Assembly (NCBI GenBank): GCA_019915015.1 | Contig: JAHBBC010000005.1 | Coordinates: 806,001 to 870,000, forward strand | Direction: 5' to 3' | DNA from: Auriscalpium vulgare | Taxonomy: Eukaryota > Basidiomycota > Agaricomycetes > Russulales > Auriscalpiaceae | DNA: 64,000 nucleotides | Part shown: positions 56,546 to 64,000 of the stretch, piece after piece | Numbering within the stretch: position 1 is the stretch's first letter | Layout: every line of letters starts with the position of its first letter | Position numbers and translations under genes: made by a program | Notes under the pieces: model-generated | Told to the model about the DNA's origin: nothing | The model's input: only the letters and a program-made list of their open reading frames with translations | The model's database searches: none

Positions 56546-57714
56546 ATGTCGATCGACCTCGAGTGGACCAAGCTCGACTCGTCTCTGGCCAGCTCTCTCG
56601 TCCAACTCCTCAACACACAGCTGCAGAACGCGGCACGCCCGTCCTTCATTGGCCCCATCGAGGTCACCTCCTTCGACTTTGGCTCACAGTCTCCCGATGT
56701 CGAGATCGTCGACCTTCGCAATATCTATCGGGACTTCCTCGAGGACGAGGACGAGGACGAGGACGCCGATGGTGCAGCGGACCACAACAAGCGTCCTGGG
56801 CCAGGGGACGAAGATGACGGATTCGAGTGGGTGTCAAGGAGGAATTTAGCGCGGGGTATGGCGGAAGAGGCTCCCGCGTACCACCATCTTCCTCCCCACG
56901 TCCGCTATGGGCGAGGACCAGCTTCGCATCTCTTCAGCCCATCTTTGGGGCCGTCATTTGGGTCAGCTGGTGTGCCCTGGAATGGCGCCATGAGCCTGCC
57001 ATCCCTCAGCGTCAGACCATCCTACTACGAGCATCCCACCGCAGCCTACCGTCCCGCGTCCTCCGCCCAGCCGCCCGCTCATCCCCTCCGCTCCTCGGTC
57101 TCGCTCGCACATCCAACGGCTGACCCTCCGCCTTCGTCCTCTTTCGACCGCACCCCTCAAACCCCAGAGCCGCAGGAGCAGCCCGATCCCGATGCCCCAA
57201 ACATGCAGCTTCATCTGCACGTCACATGGCACTCGAACCTCCGCCTCACCCTCACGACATCCCTGCTAATCAATTATCCTTCCCCCATGTTTATGTCCCT
57301 TCCCATCAAACTGTCTGTCATCGGGCTGGTCTTCAATGGCGAGCTTGCAATCGCATACGAAGGGTCGCGGAAGCGTGTGCATCTGTGCGTGCTTGACGAC
57401 AACGATCCATACGGGCCCGCAGGAGACCGCATGAAGCGCGAGTCCCAAACAAGCACTCCTCCAAGCGACCCCGATGCAGATCTGGAGGGTTGGGACTACC
57501 ATCGGGCGCGACCGCGGATTCACGGTCCTCCAAGCCTCTACCTGTGGGCCAGCGCCTTCTACCCAACATTTTCATCGAGAGTGAGCTCGGACAAGCTGAC
57601 AGGCATGTCCTCAAGAACGTTACGCGCGTTGAGAAGTTCATCCAGGATGTCATCAGGAAGACGGTCGAAGAAGAACTCGTTTTCCCCAATTTCCATACTG
57701 TGGTATTGGGCTAA
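56546..57714 (+). CDS. MDM12: ERMES subunit Mdm12 (SMP lipid-transfer domain), with a one-base frame break
   Basis: Cytosolic-side subunit of the ER-mitochondria encounter structure, which moves phospholipids through SMP domains. The N-terminus MSIDLEWTKLDSSLASSLVQ, then RPSFIGPIEVTSFDFGSQSP and PDVEIVDLRNIYRDF, is diagnostic. An acidic run (EDEDEDEDAD) and a disordered insert follow. MQLHLHVTWHSNLRLTLTTS, SLPIKLSVIGLVFNGELAIA and RVHLCVLDDNDPYGP continue the SMP domain. The end GQADRHVLKNVTRVEKFIQD, with VFPNFHTVVLG at 57714, is in the next frame. Reading GGGG instead of GGG at 57487-57489 would join the two parts without loss (DLEGLGLPSGATADSRS). A weak 38-nt intron is the other option. An in-frame ATG at 56492 is upstream, but 56546 matches the family start. 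Confidence 0.88.
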
Positions 57715-57782
57715 TCTGATTCATCAACGATACCAGGGTGCGTAGATAGGGATACAGGAAGGACGCTACAGAGATATGTACA

Positions 57783-59939
57783 CTACAATAGTGATTTGCT
57801 CATATAGGGGCCGTCTAATTCGTAGCCAAGCCTCCGATAATAATCGCGCGTGCCGACACCTGGGAGGCGCTTGTAGGTAAGGTCCATCCGATGACTGGTG
57901 AGGATGGAGGCGCACCTGAGATGACGGCGAGTTTGACACTGCCATGTTCCTCGCGCGCTATCCGCTCTGCCTCTTCCATGAGTAGTGTCCCAAAACCCTG
58001 TGGCGTAGGTCAGAATGGGCGCCCGGTCTGCGAAGAAGTAAACCCAACGAACCTGGTGTTGGAATTTGGTAGGGTCTCTCCCATGGACTGGAACAGCCGT
58101 TCCGTACACATGCAACTCGCGCACGATGCTTGCGCCACCTTCCGAGCCCTCCACCACCAGCTCGGGCCTGAACGTCCCCTCCTCAGAGCACTTCCTGAGC
58201 CGCAGTAGACCCACCAAAATATCATGCTCCGGGTCTTCGTACGAGAGGAACGTCTCCCATCCTCCATTGGCGGTATAATCTCGCCGCAGAAGCTCTACAG
58301 ATTCTGGACGGACCTTGTGGTGGATCTCGTGTACCTATGGACATGAAGGGGCCGATAAGTGAACAGCCCTGGGCACACGAGACACTAATAGAAGGCTTAC
58401 CCCGACCTCACGGAAGCGTACATCTCGACACTCCGCCCCAAAGTCCTTCATCCGATTGAGGGCCAGTTCGCGGAGATTCCCAGAGTTCTCGGAGCCCGAG
58501 GTGACCAGGGGAAGTGGAATGTCGCTGCAATAGCGAGGTTAGTTGCCAATGCATCGGGAAAGGGGAATCGTACCGTTGTACTCGGTACACTCTCGTCCAC
58601 GGTGGCACGAGGGCCAGAATGCGAGCCACTACGTCGACAAGGACGTTCGGCGTGTAATTCTTGTACCTGCCCGTTCTCCACAGTTCGTAGAGCCCAGTGC
58701 CGCGGATAACAAGTGTCGGATATATCTTCAGACCATCGCTTCGAAAAGCAGGATTCTCGAAATACTCTTTGAACTGCTCAAGATCGCGCTCTACACCGAC
58801 GTTTGGCAAGTCGGGCATCATATGCGCGACCACTTTGAAGCCAGCGTCCTTCGCAAGGTGAAAAGATTCGGACACTGCGCGTACTGTGTGACCACGGTTC
58901 GTGTCCCGGGCAACATCCTCGTACACTGACTGCACGCCGATTTCTAGACGGGTGCAGCCGTACCGTAGCATTTGGCTGAGATGTGGTTTCAGGCAGTAGT
59001 CGGGTCGGGTCTCGATGGTGATTCCAATAGCCTTGGACTTGCTTTGTTCCGAGTAACTGTCGTGACGATCACAAGTGAGAAACATAGAGATATCCGGGGA
59101 AGGGAGACGCACCGGACAGCCTCATCGACATCTGTGCCGGTGAATCCAGACAAAGCGTTGTGCAGTTGGGCAACGAACTTGCTGCGATAATCTTCTGGCA
59201 TGCTCATGAAAGTCCCTCCCATGATGATAAACTCGACCTGCGTGCGTGAGGACGTAAGAATGGAAGCCAGTAGAGCGATAGCGGCCACTCACTTTATCGA
59301 CGCTATGTCCCAGACTTTTGAGCTGCTCAACGCGTCCCCGCGTCTGCTCGTACGGGTCATACCGAGCGCGAATGGCACGCATGCTCGTCGGCTCATATCC
59401 GGTATAGCTTTGCGTGCTGTAGTCAAAATCTGAGTCAGGGCCCCCGGGACAGTACCTAAATGCGATGTGATGAGACGATTCGCCGAGGTGAGAAACTGAG
59501 AACCCACACGCAAATATTCCCGGTCATCGCGATGTGAGGACACCGATGAGGCTTGCACATCACAGCGACTACAGCAATCTGAGCACATATCAGAGGCTGC
59601 CACTAGCTCACAGATTTGGGACACATACACCGCTAGCTGTCCGAATAGGTCGTGCCTTCAGCTTCGGCAGCAAGGCTTTCTTGTAATCATCCGGGATGGC
59701 GCTGATGATGTCCACCAAACGCGGCACACCTCCGAACCCATGCTTCTTGCTGATCTTTGCACGGAGCTCGTTGAGGGATACGGTCTGGTTTGTGTCGTGC
59801 GCTTTGATCAGTTCTGCAGCGATGCCGGACGTGACTCGAAGGAGCTGCTCGGCCTGAGAAGGACCTGACACGCTGTGAGATTGTAGGGTGGGAGAAACGG
59901 ACTATTGCACCCACCGTCGGTCCTAGTTCTCTGGACCAT
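57783..59939 (-). CDS. ELP3: Elongator catalytic subunit Elp3 (radical SAM / acetyltransferase)
   Basis: Catalytic subunit of Elongator, which makes the cm5U family of wobble-uridine modifications in cytosolic tRNA. On the minus strand MVQRTRTD is joined by an intron to [20 protein letters not shown]. The radical-SAM domain follows: [13 protein letters not shown] then [20 protein letters not shown] (Fe-S cluster cysteines), [15 protein letters not shown], and [20 protein letters not shown] with [40 protein letters not shown] leads on. The C-terminal GNAT-type lysine acetyltransferase domain includes [40 protein letters not shown] and [20 protein letters not shown]. No motif is missing. About ten short introns. 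Convergent with MDM12 (68 bp). Confidence 0.94.
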
Positions 59940-60262
59940 GGTCAGGTAGGTGCCGTTGAACGGCGAGCGAGGGGTAGTGAGCGCCGCTGGAACGAAGCCA
60001 GATGGTCGGTCTGCACTTCAATTCCATCGAATGCCGTCAATGTTTATTCTGGGCGGACGACAACATGGCAGCATGGGAAAGACTTACGTTGTTTCTAAAG
60101 ATATGTTTGGCAGCAAGTCTGAGTCGGCAAGTCTTCCCTGGTCCGTCAGTAGGTCAGGTACTCCGCGTTAATTATGCGTGCGAAACACCTTCCATCTTGG
60201 TCTGTTCCCTTTGCGGATGTCCGACGTGTCGAGGTCAATGTCGGTCACAGCGACCAGCGCGT
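59940..60262. other. Divergent intergenic region, ELP3 / apyrase
   Basis: 323 bp between start codons. No clear TATA box or other element. Presumed to hold both promoters. Confidence 0.4.
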
Positions 60263-62802
60263 ATGCCTCCCCCGACCGCAGTAGATGCTTGGCTGAATTC
60301 TCGTCGATTTGGCATCGTCATCGATGCCGGCTCTTCTGGCTCACGCCTGCAGATCTACAGTTGGAGAGACGCGCGCGTGGTCCGACAAGAGCAAGGGAGC
60401 AAAGTCGCATACTCTCTTCCCCAGGTGCAGAAGGGTACAGAGAAAGACGAGGATTGGGTAACTAAGGTGGAGCCTGGTGCGTGAGTCAAGTCGACACTGA
60501 TGAATATACGCCTGAGCTTTTATGTACCAAGGCATCTCAACCTTTGCCGAAAATCCTGACGGTCTTGCGACCTATCTGGCCCCGCTGCTCGAACATGCAC
60601 GCTCTCAAATCCCACCGTCTAGACATGCCGAAACTCCCCTCTTCCTACTTGCCACGGCTGGGATGCGCTTGCTTACGCCGGAGCAGCAGGCATCTGTGCT
60701 CGAGACGACCTGCCATCTCCTCAAGTTCCATTCGCACTTCCTAGTTGACCCCCCCTCTACTGCTGGCCCCTGCGGGTCCAGTGTTCGCATAATTACCGGG
60801 GAGGAGGAGGGGTGTTTGGCTGGATTGCCGTCAACTACCTCATGGACGGCTTCGGTCCATCCAATGAGGATCGCACTACCTATGGCTTTCTCGACATGGG
60901 CGGAGCTTCCACCCAAATAGCGTTTGAGCCCAGTCCCAAAGAGCGCGAAAAGGCCCAGAATCTCATAGACGTGCGATTACGGCTGCTGGGCGGAGAGGAG
61001 ATCATCCACAAGGTCTTCGTAACGACATGGTTGGGTTACGGCACTAATCAAGCCCGGGAGCGTTATGTCGGACAGGCCATCGGTCACTACGAGTCGAAGT
61101 CGCCCGTCATTCCCCCAACAAAGAGGAACTTGTTGAAGACCCATGCTTACCGAAAGATCTTCGTCTCACAGAATCTCCTGTCTTCTCTCCGTCCACCCCT
61201 GCGACGCCTCACGAACGGAAGGCACACACCCTATTGGGCACTGGCTCATTTACGCAGTGTCTCCAAGATACCGCCTCTCTGCTGAACAAGACAGCACCAT
61301 GTCCTGACACACCATGCCTTTTCAACGGCGTCTACGTTCCTCCCATCGACTTCTCCGTGTCTCGGTTTATAGGCGTCTCTGAGTACTGGTATTCCTCGGA
61401 GCATGTGTTCGGCCTGGGCGGCGCGTACGATTTCGTACAGTACGAACGAGCTGCCCAGGAATTCTGCGGAAGCACGTGGACGGATATCAAGCGCATGCAT
61501 GAAGAAGCGAAGGAACGGGGTCGCTTGGGTGGAGACGGTCAAGTGGAGGTGGATGGACAGGTCGTCGGTCTGGACAAGTGGGGCGACAAGGTGGAGATGT
61601 CCCGGCTGCAGATGCAATGCTTCAAAGCCGCCTGGATCATCAACGTCCTCCACGAGGGCCTGGGTATGCCTAGAATAGTGGACTATGGCGGTAACGTCAC
61701 AACTGGCGGAGACGCGGTCAAGGCGCACGCAGAGCAGAAGGGTCTGGGACGGCCTACCTTCCAGTCCATGGACACCGTGGGCGACATAGCTATCACCTGG
61801 ACACTTGGCAAGATGGTGCTAGTGGCCAGCAAAGAAATTCAGCCATTGCTCAAGAATAATCGACCGCTAGTTGACCCGTTAGAAGATATTTCTGACGACG
61901 ACAAATCGTTTGTGCACCCTATTCGGCCACCGTTCCACCTCGGTCTTGGCGCTATCGAGGATCGAATTTCTGCACATCTTCCTCCGTCCCTCACTGGACA
62001 GTCCCTAGGATTTCCGGTGGTGGGCCTGGTCTTGATCATGCTCATCCTGATTTCGGTCCTCCTTCTCACTTATCGGCTACGCCACTACATCAGGTACGGC
62101 ATGCGACGTCTCATTCGCTTGTCCAACAAGAGGGCTCAAGACATCGCTTCTTCGTCGATGGAGGAAGGCGCTCTCAAGGACAGCCCAACATCACCGTTTT
62201 CTCCTCGAGCACCAACAGCCCCTGTGACCCGCCGCTGGCTACGATCATTACGCCGGTTGACTTCCTTATGGCGCAGTCGCCCATCCCCATTGTACATTCC
62301 CTCGCAGAACGCACTTCGTCCTCAATCTTCTCCCGCCCGCATGTCGCCTATACGGCATACTTCCTCGGCATCCTCCTTGTACCCACCCGAACCCTCGACA
62401 TTCCCCACTATGTCCACTTCTACCGCAACATCACCCACGATTGGCTCCTATGACGACTTCATGTTAAGCAAAGGCAACGGGGATACAGATGCTTCCATTT
62501 ACTCGCGCTCGAGAAATTCGTCTACGATCAGCTTGTCGGGTTGGTCCCACGTCAGCCGCTGTCACGGACGAATAGTGCATGGCACCTACCTTGACTCTGT
62601 TTACTTTCGCCACTTTCTCCACCACGCCGCCGGGAGCTTTGGGCCTCTCGCGATCTTCTGGATCATTTGGCTCGTGCAGAAGTGGTTCTTCTCACCAGTA
62701 CCACATGTCTCGCACCACACGGACATCCTGCGCTATAGTGTACCTCACATAATTGTTGTACTTACTCATATGCTAGTCGCCATGTGTGGTCCCGGGTTCT
62801 GA
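60263..62802 (+). CDS. GDA1/CD39-family apyrase (Ynd1-like), with two one-base frame breaks
   Basis: Golgi nucleoside di/triphosphatase that clears UDP or GDP after sugar transfer. The ATG at 60263 gives MPPPTAVDAWLNSRRFGIVI, then apyrase region 1 DAGSSGSRLQIYSW, FLLATAGMRLL (region 2), GWIAVNYLMDGF (region 3) and LDMGGASTQIAFEP (region 4). DPCLPKDL, FIGVSEYWYSSEHVF and GDIAITWTLGKM follow. One membrane helix lies near 62020-62075 (VVGLVLIMLILISVLLLTY), with a long basic/Ser-rich tail behind it. The frame shifts at a G run (60809-60812) and a C run (61112-61116). One extra base in each would keep every conserved block in a single frame, and no intron fits. The end is uncertain: the open frame runs to 62802, but another missing G near 62538 would end it at 62594. 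The domain plan resembles yeast Ynd1. Confidence 0.85.
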
Positions 62803-63496
62803 CATTTGAGATCTCGTTCCGGGGTGAGCACTAGTCTGTCAAATACTGCACCGTCAACGCTCACAAGCACAGCCTTTGTCACCTCAATCCGTGGCGGGCG
62901 GCGCGCCAGACTCGTCGACGCTGAAGTCGATCAGATGGTAGCGATAATGAGCTCCTTCTGTCAACATCACGCCCGTCCTGGGGCAGCACATGGCCCCGAA
63001 GTTGAGCGTTGGATTCGTGAGAGCAGCCGGATAGGAGAGAACAAGCACGCGATGTCGTAACCGTGCAAAACAAGGTACGCAGGATCCCACAAGTTCCGCG
63101 CTTATGTTGCTATTAAACGACGCTCACCGGATTCTGGCTCATTGCACGCTAGATTGATGTTTATCAGGGCAAGAACATTGCTGCGGCACGGGCACCGAGG
63201 GCCACCGCCGGGAAATCAAAAGAAGTCTCGGATGAGAAAGGCATCCACGTCTGAAACTGGATCGGATTCTATCTCGACGTTGACCTTGTGCTCGACGGCT
63301 GTGGGTACGGAGTCCGCAATGACTGCATAGGGAAATGATGTTCACAAGCACGTCTCGGCGATGGGGGGTGAGATAACGCGCCTCGTGCTAGGGTCAAAAC
63401 AGCCACTTTACACACTCAGCTCGACTGTCCGACAGTCCGGTCTCAGATTGCATTGATCATGATACAGGCGTGCACATGTACGGCGGCATCGAGATG
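62803..63496. other. Region without a supported gene
   Basis: Short frames only. On the minus strand, pieces such as VPTAVEHKVNVEIESD (ending at a stop near 63216) and FGAMCCPRTGVMLTEGAHYR (ending near 62884) read like fragments of protein. I could not join them into a gene. The right neighbour's 3' end also falls here. Confidence 0.3.
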
Positions 63497-64000
63497 TCAA
63501 GGACGAGCCCTTCTGGTCCGCGACCTTGCGAGCGTTGCATCCATCGGTGGCGCGGGCACCGGTGCTTTCCGCGCAGGTTGGGTTCCTCTTGCCTTCATCC
63601 GACGGAGTCGGTGAACTTGGTCGACAAAGTCGATTTCGGCCGTCTTCGCGAGGCCGAGGTCATGCAACCGTTGCTCCTCGGCCGGCTGGAGCAGCTCCAA
63701 GGAACGACGCTGCCCGCCTCGCCATAACAGGAGTTGTATAGTGGCCTCGTGAAGGAGGACAAGAAAGCAGTACTGTGTTGAAAGAACGCCGTGAGCACAG
63801 AGCGGCGAACCAAGGCTGTCACTTGCCTGTATTTTATCAATGCGGGGCAGCGCCTCATAATCAGCGCACCCTGGCTGCGGCTGCGGCTGCGACTGAGAGT
63901 GTTCAACGGAAGCCTTCGTCTGCGTAACGTCGTCGACGGGTGTCTCTATGTGCTCCTCAATTTTCTCCGGGAACGATAGGAAAGACGAGTCGGCAATGGA
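63497..64000 (-). CDS. Partial gene running off the window (C-terminal 167 residues), unknown
   Basis: One frame on the minus strand is open for 168 codons from the window edge to a stop at 63497, long for a chance frame in GC-rich DNA. It begins SIADSSFLSFPEKIEEHIET, continues through a Gln/Ser-rich patch (SQSQPQPQPG) and DYEALPRIDKIQ, then LHEATIQLLLWRGGQRRSLE and LDLGLAKTAEIDF-like sequence (HDLGLAKTAEIDFVDQVHRL). A basic end follows (RSRTRRARP). A GC-AG intron between IDKIQ and YCFLV is conceivable. No family recognised; the N-terminal part lies beyond the window. Confidence 0.45.
   Translation of the reverse strand, partial: SIADSSFLSFPEKIEEHIETPVDDVTQTKASVEHSQSQPQPQPGCADYEALPRIDKIQASDSLGSPLCAHGVLSTQYCFLVLLHEATIQLLLWRGGQRRSLELLQPAEEQRLHDLGLAKTAEIDFVDQVHRLRRMKARGTQPARKAPVPAPPMDATLARSRTRRARP

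Noticed and set aside
1..64000. CRISPR arrays, bacterial operons, phage genes, secondary-metabolite cluster
   Set aside because: Genes are intron-rich eukaryotic housekeeping genes with no regular spacer repeats. No polyketide, peptide-synthetase or terpene-synthase domains were seen.

Overview
This window is nuclear DNA of a filamentous basidiomycete, most likely an Agaricomycete. It is gene-dense and GC-rich. Nearly every gene is cut by several introns of about 45-65 nt with GT-AG ends. The set is eukaryotic and fungal: an ERMES subunit, a Tim54 translocase subunit, fungal-type CENP-C, a Mer3/HFM1 meiotic helicase and a fungal indoleamine 2,3-dioxygenase. Genes lie on both strands, often head-to-head with 120-260 bp between start codons. 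There are no bacterial operons, CRISPR arrays or rRNA genes, and I saw no convincing tRNA. CDS coordinates run from start codon to stop codon and include introns. Only introns quoted with positions were worked out base by base.

Layout. 0.2-11.7 kb: mitochondrial cysteine desulfurase NFS1 (+), an SRSF1-type SR protein (+), tubulin cofactor E (-) head-to-head with 3-hydroxyisobutyryl-CoA hydrolase (+), then indoleamine 2,3-dioxygenase (+). 12.0-17.6 kb: the replication protein A large subunit gene (RPA1), with a complete 3,387-bp PIF/Harbinger-type DNA transposon inside its first coding exon. The transposon has two convergent genes and perfect 68-bp terminal inverted repeats. 17.8-27.1 kb: a large unrecognised single-pass membrane protein (-), an insulysin-family M16 protease (+) and Cks1 (-). 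27.3-39.1 kb: Mer3/HFM1 (+), Tim54 (-), a doubtful small membrane protein (+), U6 snRNA phosphodiesterase Usb1 (-) and an aldo/keto reductase with a C-terminal hydrophobic anchor (+). 39.5-48.9 kb: a Ser/Pro-rich protein whose start codon is split by an intron (+), a 194-bp tandem duplication, CENP-C/Mif2 (-), acetolactate synthase ILV2 (-) and mitochondrial tRNA 2-thiouridylase (+). 49.4-64 kb: UPF1 (-), HYPK-like protein (+), UDP-galactose-type transporter (-), MDM12 (+), ELP3 (-), a GDA1/CD39 apyrase (+) and a partial gene running off the right edge (-).

Most genes are unrelated housekeeping functions. Two themes connect some of them. NFS1, the 2-thiouridylase and Elp3 all act on wobble-uridine tRNA modification: NFS1 supplies sulfur, Mtu1 thiolates mitochondrial tRNA and Elp3 modifies cytosolic tRNA. 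RPA1, Mer3, Cks1 and CENP-C act in DNA replication, meiosis and chromosome segregation.

The strongest observation is the apparently recent, intact transposon in an essential replication gene. The second is a set of one-base contractions in G/C runs that shift the frame of otherwise well-conserved genes (TIM54, MDM12, the apyrase twice). These look more like consensus-sequence errors than real gene decay.
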